Assembly: GCA_963169045.1 (NCBI GenBank)
Contig: CAUJDF010000044.1
Location: 496,001-560,000 of the forward strand
DNA: 64,000 nucleotides
Origin: Myxococcota bacterium
Lineage (GTDB): Bacteria > Myxococcota_A > Bradymonadia > UBA7976 > UBA1532
Direction: 5' to 3'
The notes below the pieces were generated by a model. That model was not told the DNA's origin. It made no database searches and was given only the letters and a program-made list of their open reading frames with translations. Both the position numbers and the translations under genes were made by a program. Position 1 is the first letter of the stretch; every line of letters starts with the position of its first letter. Positions 38,236-45,782 of this stretch are shown here, piece by piece.

Positions 38236-39279
38236 ATGTACGCGTTCGGATTCCGCACGCACGGCGGTCCCGAAGTGATCGAGGCGCTCGACCTCGAGGC
38301 GCCGACCCCGCGCGCGGGCGAGCTCCGGGTGCGGGTGATGGCCTGCGGCATCAACCACCTCGACCTGTGGGTACGCCGCGGGCTGCCGAACCTGAAGCTG
38401 CACCTGCCGCATGTGGGCGGCGGCGACGTGGCGGGCGTGGTCGAGGCGACCGGCGCCGACGTGAGGCACGTCAAGGAAGGCGACCGGGTGGTCCTCAACC
38501 CCGGCGTATCCTGCGGCGTCTGCTCGCAGTGCCTCGCCGGGGCCGACAACCTGTGCCCGCAGTACGGCATCCTCGGCGAACATCGCTGGGGCGGCCACGC
38601 CGAGTACGTCGTCGTCCCCGCCGCGAACGCGGTGCCCCTGCCCGCCGGTGTGTCCTTCGAAGACGCGGCGTGCCTGCCGGTCACCTTCGTGACCGCCTGG
38701 CAGATGGTCGCGAAGAAGGCGCAGGTCGGACCCGGCGACATCGTGCTCGTCCAGGCGGCGGCGAGCGGCGTCGGCGTCGCGCTCGTCCAGATGGCGCGGC
38801 TCTTCGGCGCCACGGTGATCGCCACCGCCGGCACCGCCGAGAAGCGGGCGCGCCTGCCCGCGCTCGGCGCGCACCACGTGCTCGACAGCGCCGACCCCGA
38901 CCTGCCGAGGGCGGTCAAGGCGGTCGCCGGCAGCGTGGACGTCGTCTTCGACCACGTCGGGGTCGCCACCTGGGACCGCTCCCTGCGCTGCCTGCGCTAC
39001 GGCGGCAAGCTCGTCACCTGCGGCGCCACCACGGGCTTCGACGCGCGCCTCGATCTGCGCGTGCTCTTCTGGAAGCAGCTACAACTCCTCGGGAGCACCA
39101 TGGGGAGCAAGGGCGACTTCATCGCCGCGCTCGAGCACGTGGCCGCCGGTCGCCTCCGGGCCGTGCCGGACGTCGTCCTGCCGCTCGATCGGCTGCGCGA
39201 AGCGCACGAGCGGCTGGAAGCCCGCGAGCACTTCGGTAAAATCGTGTTGACTCCGCTCAAGACCGAGGATCCCCGATGA
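38236..39279 (+). CDS. Zinc-type alcohol dehydrogenase / quinone oxidoreductase (MDR family)
   Basis: 347 aa with GGGAGG 5 nt before the ATG. It is a medium-chain dehydrogenase/reductase. The N-terminal catalytic domain contains VMACGINHLDLWVRRG (catalytic Cys) and PHVGGGDVAGVVEATG, and a structural-zinc lobe NPGVSCGVCSQCLAGADNLC with four cysteines. The NAD(P) fold follows: QAAASGVGVALVQMARLFGA, VDVVFDHVGVATW and GGKLVTCGATTG. The substrate cannot be inferred. The stop overlaps the NuoI-like start (ATGA), suggesting an electron-transfer partnership. Confidence 0.88.
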   Translation: MYAFGFRTHGGPEVIEALDLEAPTPRAGELRVRVMACGINHLDLWVRRGLPNLKLHLPHVGGGDVAGVVEATGADVRHVKEGDRVVLNPGVSCGVCSQCLAGADNLCPQYGILGEHRWGGHAEYVVVPAANAVPLPAGVSFEDAACLPVTFVTAWQMVAKKAQVGPGDIVLVQAAASGVGVALVQMARLFGATVIATAGTAEKRARLPALGAHHVLDSADPDLPRAVKAVAGSVDVVFDHVGVATWDRSLRCLRYGGKLVTCGATTGFDARLDLRVLFWKQLQLLGSTMGSKGDFIAALEHVAAGRLRAVPDVVLPLDRLREAHERLEAREHFGKIVLTPLKTEDPR

Positions 39280-39809
39280 TCGAGACCAAGGTGATGCAGC
39301 GCCACGGCGATGGCGTTGCCGATCGCATCTACCTCCCCGCGATCTGGGACGGCCTGAAGGTGACGACCCGCCACTTCGTGCGGAACCTGTTCGGCAAGAA
39401 GGACACGGTCACGATCAGCTACCCGGACGTGAAGGTCCCCTACTCGCCCCGGTGGCGCGGCATGCACCGCCTCGTCCAGCGCGAGGACGGCCAGCCTCGC
39501 TGCGTGGCCTGCTTCATGTGCTCGACGGCGTGCCCGGCCCGCTGCATCCACATCGTCGCCGGCGAGCACGACGACAAGGGGCGCGAGAAGTATCCGGTGC
39601 GCTTCGAGATCGACGAGCTGCGCTGCATCTACTGCGGCCTGTGCGAGGAGGCTTGCCCCTGCGACGCCATCCGCATGGACACGGGCATCCACGCGAAGCC
39701 CGTCTACCACCGCGAGGAGTCGTGGGTGCGCAAGGAACAGCTGCTCGCCCGCCAGCCGCGCGACTATCAGGTGCGCGACGTGGCCGAAGGCCCGCCCTGC
39801 GCGATCTGA
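39276..39809 (+). CDS. NuoI-like 2x[4Fe-4S] ferredoxin subunit (orphan)
   Basis: 177 aa. The sequence matches complex I subunit NuoI from end to end: LKVTTRHFVRNLFGKKDTVTISYPD, RGMHRLVQREDGQPRCVACFMCSTACPARCI and FEIDELRCIYCGLCEEACPCDAI. Both CxxCxxCxxxCP clusters are complete. NuoI carries clusters N6a and N6b between NuoG and NuoB. No other nuo gene lies nearby. The upstream dehydrogenase is coupled by ATGA, so this copy may serve that enzyme, or the nuo genes are scattered. Confidence 0.85.
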   Translation: MIETKVMQRHGDGVADRIYLPAIWDGLKVTTRHFVRNLFGKKDTVTISYPDVKVPYSPRWRGMHRLVQREDGQPRCVACFMCSTACPARCIHIVAGEHDDKGREKYPVRFEIDELRCIYCGLCEEACPCDAIRMDTGIHAKPVYHREESWVRKEQLLARQPRDYQVRDVAEGPPCAI

Positions 39810-39817
39810 GTCGCCCT

Positions 39818-40396
39818 TCAGCGCTTCGGCCGGAAGCCGGGGCGCGCGGCCGGCACGGTCTCGCGCTCCTCGGACTTCGCCGTCAGCTGATTGCGCTGGT
39901 GCTTCTTGAGCGCGCGCGTCCGCACCAGGTGCGAGACGTGGTCGACCATCACCACGCCCTTGAGGTGGTCGATCTCGTGGAGGATGGCCCTCGCGCCGAG
40001 CCCCTCGCCCTCGAGCTCGTGGGGCTGTCCGTTCGCGTCGAGGGCGCGGATGCGGACGCGCTTCGGTCGCTCGACGGGGATGTACACCCCCGGGAACGAC
40101 AGGCAGCCCTCCTCGGCGAGGATCTTCTCCTCGCTCTGCCAAACGATCTCGGGGTTGATCACGACGACGTTCGGCTTTCCGCGCCCCGCGTCGCCTTCGA
40201 AGGCGTAGGGGTCGAGGATGAGCAGCTGCAGATCGCTGCCGATCTGCGTGGCGGCGAGGCCCAGGCCCTCCTCGGCGGCCATGGTCTCCTCCATGTCGGC
40301 CACGAGGCGCCGCAGCTCGTCATCGAACTGCTCCACGCGCTTCGCCGCCTTCCGCAGGAAGGGGTTGGGATAGGCCAGGACCGGCAGGACCGCCAT
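39818..40396 (-). CDS. def: Peptide deformylase
   Basis: 192 aa. It removes the formyl group from nascent N-termini using a metal bound by Cys and two His. The three motifs are intact: GLGLAATQIG, EEGCLSFPGVY and LHEIDHLKGVVMVD. A 20-residue basic tail (RNQLTAKSEERETVPAARP onward) extends past the core. It converges with the NuoI-like gene and diverges from the CSD-like gene at 40459. Confidence 0.95.
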   Translation of the reverse strand: MAVLPVLAYPNPFLRKAAKRVEQFDDELRRLVADMEETMAAEEGLGLAATQIGSDLQLLILDPYAFEGDAGRGKPNVVVINPEIVWQSEEKILAEEGCLSFPGVYIPVERPKRVRIRALDANGQPHELEGEGLGARAILHEIDHLKGVVMVDHVSHLVRTRALKKHQRNQLTAKSEERETVPAARPGFRPKR

Positions 40397-40458
40397 TGCA
40401 TCGGCTCCGAAGTTCGTACTAACGAGTCGTCGGTACTATAGAGACGTAGGACATCACC

Positions 40459-40821
40459 GTGAAGTCGCGCCGACCCGAGCCCCGACGCCGCGAGCCCGCC
40501 GCAACCGATATCGCGCGCCTGGCCGACGAGGACGCCACCGAGGCGGACCTCGACGCGCTGCTCGCCGCCGTCGCCCAGCGCTATACCGGTCGCGTCTCGC
40601 AGTTCCAGCCGCAGCGCGGCGTCGGGCAGATCGAGGCCGCCGGCGGCCGCATGCTGCCCTTCGCGCTGAGCCTGCTGACCATGGGCGGCGGCGCCGAGCA
40701 GGCGCGTCGGCTGCGCCGCGGCGCGCGCGTCCGCTACGACGTGACGCTCACCGCCCAGGGTCCCCAGGTCAGCGCGCTGTGGCTCGACGAAGGGGCGCCA
40801 CGCCGGTCCGCCTCAGAGTGA
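40459..40821 (+). CDS. Cold-shock-domain-like small protein
   Basis: 120 aa from a GTG start. A basic N-terminus (KSRRPEPRRREP) and acidic helix precede an OB-fold-like stretch, YTGRVSQFQPQRGVGQIEAAGGRMLPFAL. This aligns with the TGxVKWFNxxKGFGFI start of cold-shock proteins but lacks the RNP1 aromatic residues. A later RGARVRYDVTLTAQGPQVSALWL matches the last CSD strands. Nucleic-acid binding is possible but weakened. The 3' end overlaps the convergent bcp gene by 9 bp. Confidence 0.6.
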   Translation: MKSRRPEPRRREPAATDIARLADEDATEADLDALLAAVAQRYTGRVSQFQPQRGVGQIEAAGGRMLPFALSLLTMGGGAEQARRLRRGARVRYDVTLTAQGPQVSALWLDEGAPRRSASE

Positions 40822-41277
40822 GGCGAGCGCGTCGAGCACCGCGTCGGCGTGTCCCTTGACCTTGACGCTGGTCCAGACCTTTCGCACCGCCCCCTCCGAG
40901 TCCACCAGCACCGTCGTCCGCAGCGGACCGATCGACTTGCGGCCGTAGAGCGTCTTCTCGCCCCACGCGCCGTAGAGCTGGTGCACCCGCGCGTCGGGGT
41001 CGGAGAGCAGCGGGAACGTCAGGCCGTACTTCGCGCGGAACTTCTCGTGGCTCTTCAGCGAGTCGCGGCTGATGCCGAGGACGATCGCGCCGGTGGCCTG
41101 GACGCGATCCATCCGGTCGCGGAAGTCGCAGGCCTCGGTCGTGCAACCGGGGGTGTCGTCCTTCGGATAGAAGTAGACGACCACCGGCCGCCCGCGCAGG
41201 CCGCTCAGGCGCACGGGGCCTTCGTGGTCGGACTCGAGGGCGAAGTCGGGCGCGGAAAGACCGATCTCAAGCGTCAT
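40813..41277 (-). CDS. bcp: Thioredoxin-dependent thiol peroxidase (Bcp/PrxQ)
   Basis: 154 aa. It reduces H2O2 and organic peroxides. The peroxidatic Cys is in YPKDDTPGCTTEACDFRD, and a second possible resolving Cys follows five residues later in that motif (TEAC), as in the PrxQ type. GISRDSLKSHEKFRAKYGLTFPLLSDP and TVLVDSEGAVRKVW are typical. Length is normal. It converges with and overlaps the CSD-like gene. Confidence 0.95.
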   Translation of the reverse strand: MTLEIGLSAPDFALESDHEGPVRLSGLRGRPVVVYFYPKDDTPGCTTEACDFRDRMDRVQATGAIVLGISRDSLKSHEKFRAKYGLTFPLLSDPDARVHQLYGAWGEKTLYGRKSIGPLRTTVLVDSEGAVRKVWTSVKVKGHADAVLDALASL

Positions 41278-41375
41278 GGATCACTCCTCGTTCGAATTCA
41301 CGGCGCGTTGACACCCGGCGAGCGTGGATGGAATCATGCCCGGCTCTCCGGCCCTCCTACTTCTACGGTGACGCG

Positions 41376-42221
41376 ATGAAGGGTAACCCCTATCCGGTCG
41401 ATCTGCACGCGCACAGCACGTGCTCCGACGGGGCTCTGGCCCCGTCAGCCGTGGTGCGTCTGGCGGTCGAATCGGGGGTGAAGGCGCTGGCGCTCACCGA
41501 CCACGACACGGTCGAGGGGCTGGCGGAGGCGCGCGTCGTCGCGTCCGACTGCGGTCTGGAGCTCGTCGACGGCGTCGAGATCTCCTGCTGGTACGGCCGC
41601 GAGATCCACGTCCTGGCGTACTTCGTCGACCCCGACGACCCGCACTTGCGCGCCACCCTCGCCGAGCGCAAGGCGGCGCGGCTCGAGCGGGCCCACGCCA
41701 TGGGCGACCGGCTCGCCCGTCTCGGCGCGCCGATCGACGTCAAGAAGCTCATCGCCAGCGCCGAGGGCAACGTGGGCCGGCCGCACGTCGCGCGCGCGCT
41801 GCTCGATGCCGGGCACGTGCGCACGTTCGACGAGGCGTTCACGCGCTTCCTCGGTCGCGACGCGCCGGGCTATGTCGCCCCCTCCCGCTTCGAGTCCGCC
41901 GACGCGATCACGCTGATTCACGAGTGGGGTGGCGTGGCCGTGCTCGCCCACCCGGGGGTCGAGGGCATCGACGACTCGCTGCTCCGCCTCGTCGAGATGG
42001 GGCTCGACGGCATCGAGGTGGTCCACCCGGCACATGACGAGGGACAGCGGCGGAAGTACCGGCGGCTCGCCGAGAGGTACGGGCTCGTCGCCACCGGCGG
42101 CAGCGACTTCCACGGGCCGAACGAGAGCTACCGGCCCGGCACTTGCGGCGTCGGTCTCGACACGCTCGAGGCGCTGCAGCGGCGCCGGCCCGCGACCCGC
42201 TCCCCCGCTCGCGCATCGTAG
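41376..42221 (+). CDS. PHP-domain phosphoesterase (YciV/RNase AM-like)
   Basis: 281 aa. PHP proteins hydrolyse phosphoesters with two or three metals. Ligand motifs are VDLHAHSTCSDG, LTDHDTVEG, DGVEISCWYGREIHVLAYF, VLAHPGVEG and TGGSDFHGPN, all intact and in the order seen in the YciV/TrpH branch, which acts as a 5'-3' exonuclease or on nucleoside 3',5'-bisphosphates. Upstream of the ATG there is no strong ribosome site. The 3' neighbour starts 30 nt later. Confidence 0.88.
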   Translation: MKGNPYPVDLHAHSTCSDGALAPSAVVRLAVESGVKALALTDHDTVEGLAEARVVASDCGLELVDGVEISCWYGREIHVLAYFVDPDDPHLRATLAERKAARLERAHAMGDRLARLGAPIDVKKLIASAEGNVGRPHVARALLDAGHVRTFDEAFTRFLGRDAPGYVAPSRFESADAITLIHEWGGVAVLAHPGVEGIDDSLLRLVEMGLDGIEVVHPAHDEGQRRKYRRLAERYGLVATGGSDFHGPNESYRPGTCGVGLDTLEALQRRRPATRSPARAS

Positions 42222-42251
42222 GCGGGTACCGGCACCAATTCGGAGGCAGGT

Positions 42252-42581
42252 TTGGGGTCCCCCAACCGGGCGATCTATGGCGACTACCAGCGCCTCGTCG
42301 CGATCCGCGTGCGCGGGCACGTCTTCGAAGTGCCCGAAGGCATCCCGCTCATCCGCGCGTTCCAGTTCATCCAGTTCGAGCTCGGCCGGATGACCTGCGA
42401 CTGGAGCCTGTTCTGCTTCAACGATACGATCGGGTGTTGCACGTTCGAGTTCCGTCCGCCCACGGCCGCCGAGGCGTCCTGGGGGCGCGCATGCTGCGAG
42501 CGCGTCACCGAAGGGCTCGAGGTCACCACCCTGCCGGAGGGGAGCGTGCTGTTCGACGAGCAGGGGCGACCGGTCCCGTGA
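42252..42581 (+). CDS. 2Fe-2S ferredoxin-like small protein (Fer2_4-like)
   Basis: 109 aa from a TTG start with GGAGGCAGG immediately upstream; no better start is in frame. The sequence RVRGHVFEVPEGIPLIRAFQFIQFELG resembles the beta-grasp N-terminal ferredoxin domain of NuoG or hydrogenase proteins. Cysteines at 49, 55, 62, 63, 81 and 82 could hold a cluster, but the spacing differs from the usual Cx11CxxCx13C. A GTGA overlap couples it to folE. Electron transfer is plausible but the partner is unknown. Confidence 0.6.
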   Translation: MGSPNRAIYGDYQRLVAIRVRGHVFEVPEGIPLIRAFQFIQFELGRMTCDWSLFCFNDTIGCCTFEFRPPTAAEASWGRACCERVTEGLEVTTLPEGSVLFDEQGRPVP

Positions 42582-43126
42582 GCGCCATCCCGTCTGTGGA
42601 AGCGGCCGTCGAAGCCTTCCTGCGCGCCCTCGGCGCCCCCCATGACGACCCGGAGACCGCCGACACGCCGCGCCGCGTGGCCGCGCTCTGGCGCGAGAAC
42701 CTGCTCTCCGGGCAGGGCGCCGACGCGGCGGCCATCCTCGCCGAGACGATCCCCGACGAGGGCGGCGCCGTCGTCACCGTCACCGGCATCCCGTTCCACG
42801 CGATCTGCCCGCACCACCTCCTGCCGGTCCACGGCGTCGTCCACCTGGCCTACGCGCCGGCCGGGCGCGTCGTCGGCCTGGGCCGCCTCGAGGCGCTCGT
42901 GGCGGGGCTGTCGCGGCGTCTGGTGCTGCAGGAGCGGCTGACGCTGGAGCTCGCCGAGGCGCTGATGCGGCACCTGGGCGCCCGCGGCGCGGCCTGCGCG
43001 GTCGACGCCGAGCACCTGTGCATGGTGCTGCAGGGGCGGGAGCCGCGCCAGGCGCGGGTCCACACGCGGCTGGCGCTCGGCGTCCTCGAGGGTCGCGCCG
43101 ACGTCCTGCCGCCAGTGCCCGCGTGA
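42578..43126 (+). CDS. folE: GTP cyclohydrolase I
   Basis: 182 aa from a GTG start in a GTGA overlap. It converts GTP to 7,8-dihydroneopterin triphosphate, the first step of folate synthesis. The zinc ligands are in FHAICPHHLLPVHG (Cys and His) and EHLCMVLQGR (Cys). GRVVGLGRLEALVAGLSRRLVLQERLT is the conserved middle. It is slightly short at the N-terminus compared with the usual 190-220 aa but complete in the catalytic core. Coupled by GTGA to the SDR gene, which could be a pteridine reductase-like partner. Confidence 0.9.
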   Translation: MSAIPSVEAAVEAFLRALGAPHDDPETADTPRRVAALWRENLLSGQGADAAAILAETIPDEGGAVVTVTGIPFHAICPHHLLPVHGVVHLAYAPAGRVVGLGRLEALVAGLSRRLVLQERLTLELAEALMRHLGARGAACAVDAEHLCMVLQGREPRQARVHTRLALGVLEGRADVLPPVPA

Positions 43127-43797
43127 AGGGCGAGGTCGTCCTCGTCACCGGCGGGAGCCGCGGCATCGGCGCCGCGGCCGCTCGCCGCTTCGCCGCCGAG
43201 GGCGCTCGCGTGGCGGTGCTCTCGCGCCGGCTCGCCGACGCAGAGGCGGTGGCCGCCGAGGTCGGCGGGCTCGCCGTCGCGGCGGACGTCGCCGACGAGG
43301 TCGCCGTCGGCCGCGCCGTCGACGCGGTCGAGGCGGCGCTTGGGCCGGTCGGCGTGCTCGTCAACAACGCCGGGGTCGTCGCCCGTCATCCGGTCGAAGG
43401 GCACCCCGTCGACGTCTGGGATCGCGTCCTGGCCGTGAACCTGCGCGGCGCCTTCCTGGTGGCGCGCGCCGTGCTGCCGGGCATGCTCGCCGCCGGCCGC
43501 GGCCGCATCCTCAACGTCAGCAGCATCAGTGGCCGCCTCGGGACGGCCGAGCTCTCGGCCTACTGCGCGAGCAAGTGGGGCCTGATCGGCTTCACCAAGG
43601 CGCTCGCCGCCGAGGTGAAAGGTCGCGGCGTGGTCGTGACCGCGCTGTGCCCCGGCAGCGTCGACACCGCGATGTTGCGCGCCACCGACCTGGGGTTCGC
43701 CCCCGACATGACCCCCGCCGACGTCGCCGAAGCGCTCCTGATGTTGGCTCGCGCGCCGGCGGCCATCGCGGGCGCCGCCGTCGACCTCTTCGGCTGA
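43123..43797 (+). CDS. Short-chain dehydrogenase/reductase
   Basis: 224 aa. The cofactor loop is VTGGSRGIGAAAARRF, then VNNAGVVARHP, and the catalytic residues are Ser in ILNVSSISGRLG and Tyr-x-x-x-Lys in AYCASKWGLIGFTKAL. The ending SVDTAMLRATDLG and LFG is classical. Position 37-40 (LSRR) suggests NADPH preference. The GTGA overlap with folE hints at a pteridine or folate role (for example dihydropteridine reduction), but the family is broad. Confidence 0.88.
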   Translation: MKGEVVLVTGGSRGIGAAAARRFAAEGARVAVLSRRLADAEAVAAEVGGLAVAADVADEVAVGRAVDAVEAALGPVGVLVNNAGVVARHPVEGHPVDVWDRVLAVNLRGAFLVARAVLPGMLAAGRGRILNVSSISGRLGTAELSAYCASKWGLIGFTKALAAEVKGRGVVVTALCPGSVDTAMLRATDLGFAPDMTPADVAEALLMLARAPAAIAGAAVDLFG

Positions 43798-43810
43798 TGG
43801 TCGGCGGCCC

Positions 43811-43839
43811 TTGCGTCGATTTCCGGCGAGGGTTACCGT
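43811..43839 (+). promoter_or_regulatory. Possible promoter of the DHH phosphoesterase gene
   Basis: TTGCGT (43811-43816), 17 nt, TACCGT (43834-43839). The -35 is fair and the -10 is weak. It is in the 94-bp gap ahead of the gene. Confidence 0.3.
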
Positions 43840-43891
43840 TTCGCGACCGCCGCTCGTGCGCGATCCGCACGACGTGACGACTGGAGCGCCC

Positions 43892-45058
43892 ATGGCCACT
43901 CTGCACCGCAGGTCGGCGCCCACCGGGGAGCACGCCGCCCTCGTGACCGGCAACGGCGAGATGGGTCCGCAGGCCCGTCCGATGCCGACGGGCTACTGCG
44001 AGGCCCCCGAGAAGCTGGATCAGCTGCTCTCCACGCTCGAGGAGGCGCGAGGCTCGCGCCTGCTGATCGTGATCAAGGGCCACCCCGATCCGGACAGCAT
44101 CGCCAGCGCCATCGCCCAGCGGGCCTTGGCCCGGGCGTTCGACATCTCGAGCACAATCATCTACTTCGACGAGATCAGCCACCCCGAGAACCGGGCGCTG
44201 GTGAAGAGCCTCGACGCCGACCTGCGCCAGTTCCGCGAGGACATGAACCTGTCGGACTTCGACTGGATGTCCTTCGTCGACACCCAGACGCCGCACCTCA
44301 ACGTGCGCATCGCCAAGCCGCCGCCCATCCTGACGTTCGTCGACCACCACGCCGTGGTCGGCGGCTTCGAGGCGCGGTTCGTCGACATCCGCGAGGACGC
44401 CGGCGCCACGAGCAGCATCTACGCCGAGTACCTCGAGCACTCGGGCATCGGCTTGCGGCCGGGCAACGTCGAGGACGTCCGCCTGGCGACGGCGCTGATG
44501 CACGGCATCCGGACCGACACCGACCAGATGCTGCTGGCGTGGCCCATCGACTTCCGGGCCGCCGCGTACCTGCGCCAGTTCCTCGACGTGGATCTGCTCC
44601 GCATGGTGAGCCGCCAGTCGATCGGCGCGCGCACCATGGAGGTCATCCAGCGCGCGCTCAACAACAAGGTCATCCGGGGCACCTTCCTCATGGCCGGCGT
44701 CGGGTTCGTGCGCGAGGAGGATCGCGACGGCATCGGTCAGGCCGCCGACTTCCTGCTGCGCCACGAGGGCGTGGAGACGGCGCTGGCGTTCGGCATCGTC
44801 AACGGCGACGTCGTCGACGGTTCGCTGCGCACCAACAGCCACACCATCGATCCCGATGCCTGGCTGAAGGCGCTGTTCGGCGCCGACGCCGCGGGCCGCC
44901 ACTACGGCGGCGGCCGCCGCAACAAGGGCGGGTTCCGCATTCCGCTGGGTCTGTTCGCCCGCTGCCGCGATCGCGACGTCCTGTGGACGATCACGAAGAA
45001 GACCATCGAAGATCTCGTCTTCGACAAGATCGGCGTCGACTCCCAAGACGAAGACTGA
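43892..45058 (+). CDS. DHH-family phosphoesterase
   Basis: 388 aa with GGAG 8-11 nt before the ATG. DHH enzymes cleave phosphodiester bonds in short oligonucleotides, cyclic dinucleotides or pyrophosphate. Metal motifs are LIVIKGHPDPDSIASAIAQ, FVDTQTP, TFVDHHAVVGG (DHH) and TALMHGIRTDTDQM. The DHHA1-like C-terminal region contains GTFLMAGVGFVREED, VNGDVVDGSLRTN and GGGRRNKGGFRIPLG, the latter resembling the GGG substrate loop. The N-terminal 45 residues are not conserved. Confidence 0.9.
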   Translation: MATLHRRSAPTGEHAALVTGNGEMGPQARPMPTGYCEAPEKLDQLLSTLEEARGSRLLIVIKGHPDPDSIASAIAQRALARAFDISSTIIYFDEISHPENRALVKSLDADLRQFREDMNLSDFDWMSFVDTQTPHLNVRIAKPPPILTFVDHHAVVGGFEARFVDIREDAGATSSIYAEYLEHSGIGLRPGNVEDVRLATALMHGIRTDTDQMLLAWPIDFRAAAYLRQFLDVDLLRMVSRQSIGARTMEVIQRALNNKVIRGTFLMAGVGFVREEDRDGIGQAADFLLRHEGVETALAFGIVNGDVVDGSLRTNSHTIDPDAWLKALFGADAAGRHYGGGRRNKGGFRIPLGLFARCRDRDVLWTITKKTIEDLVFDKIGVDSQDED

Positions 45059-45098
45059 CGCGCCTGCCTTCCGAATAAACCCGCCGCCGGCCCGTCCA

Positions 45099-45127
45099 TT
45101 GAATCGAGGTGGACCGCCGACTATGCT
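45099..45127 (+). promoter_or_regulatory. Sigma-70-type promoter of the lpoB-like operon
   Basis: TTGAAT (45099-45104), 17 nt, TATGCT (45122-45127), 40 bp upstream of the lipoprotein start. Both hexamers are good for a GC-rich genome. Confidence 0.6.
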
Positions 45128-45166
45128 CGGCGCGCTTTCACCGATTCCAGCAGAGGGGACGTGTTC

Positions 45167-45778
45167 ATGCGCACTTCCAACGTCGCGGGTCTGCTCGCCC
45201 TGGTGGCCGTGCTCTTCGTGGCGGGTTGCGGCGGCCCCGCCTACGTCCGCGGCAAGGACAACCCGGAGATCGACGAGTACGCGATGTCGACCGGGCTCGA
45301 CAAGAAGGACCTCGAGGACCTCTTCGACCAGAACTCGAAGAGCCTGCTCGACAGCGGCGCGATGAAGCGCTGGAAGGACGCCTCGCGCGACGGCAAGGAA
45401 GAGACCGTCGCCATCTTCCAGGTGAAGAACGAGACGAGCGAGCACATCGACAGCCAGCTCGACGCGCTGCTCTCGAAGTTCGAGACGCAGCTGGTCAACA
45501 GCGGCTACGTCACGGTGATCAGCCACGAGCGGCAGCGCCAGCTCGTCGAGGAGCTCAAGCTGCAGCAGTCGGCGGCGTTCGACCCCGACAAGGCCGCGCA
45601 GCTCGGTCGTCAGCTCGGCGCCAAGTACTTCGTGACCGGCAAGGTCTACGACGCCGCCGAGAAGACGGGCGACGAGCGCCGCGTCCAGTACTTCCTCTTC
45701 ATGCAAGCGGTCGAGACCGAGACGGGCGCGATCCGCTGGCAGAACGAGGCGAACCTCACCAAGGGCCTCGTGAAGTAA
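45167..45778 (+). CDS. LpoB-like lipoprotein (penicillin-binding protein activator)
   Basis: 203 aa from the ATG at 45167 (GAGGGG 8 nt upstream; a GTG six bases earlier is possible). The lipobox ends VAGC. The mature protein matches the LpoB/YcfM pattern: YVRGKDNPEIDEYAMSTGL, IFQVKNETSEHIDSQLDALLSKFETQL, VISHERQRQLVEELKLQQ and LGAKYFVTGKVYDA. LpoB is an outer-membrane lipoprotein that stimulates a bifunctional peptidoglycan synthase. Its neighbour is a COG3014-like lipoprotein, a common pairing. Confidence 0.82.
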   Translation: MRTSNVAGLLALVAVLFVAGCGGPAYVRGKDNPEIDEYAMSTGLDKKDLEDLFDQNSKSLLDSGAMKRWKDASRDGKEETVAIFQVKNETSEHIDSQLDALLSKFETQLVNSGYVTVISHERQRQLVEELKLQQSAAFDPDKAAQLGRQLGAKYFVTGKVYDAAEKTGDERRVQYFLFMQAVETETGAIRWQNEANLTKGLVK

Positions 45779-45782
45779 GACC

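Noticed and set aside
40397-40458. Divergent promoters of def and the CSD-like gene (TATAGT/TACTAT around 40433)
   Set aside because: The -10-like elements are good but no matching -35 was found at 16-18 nt in either direction.
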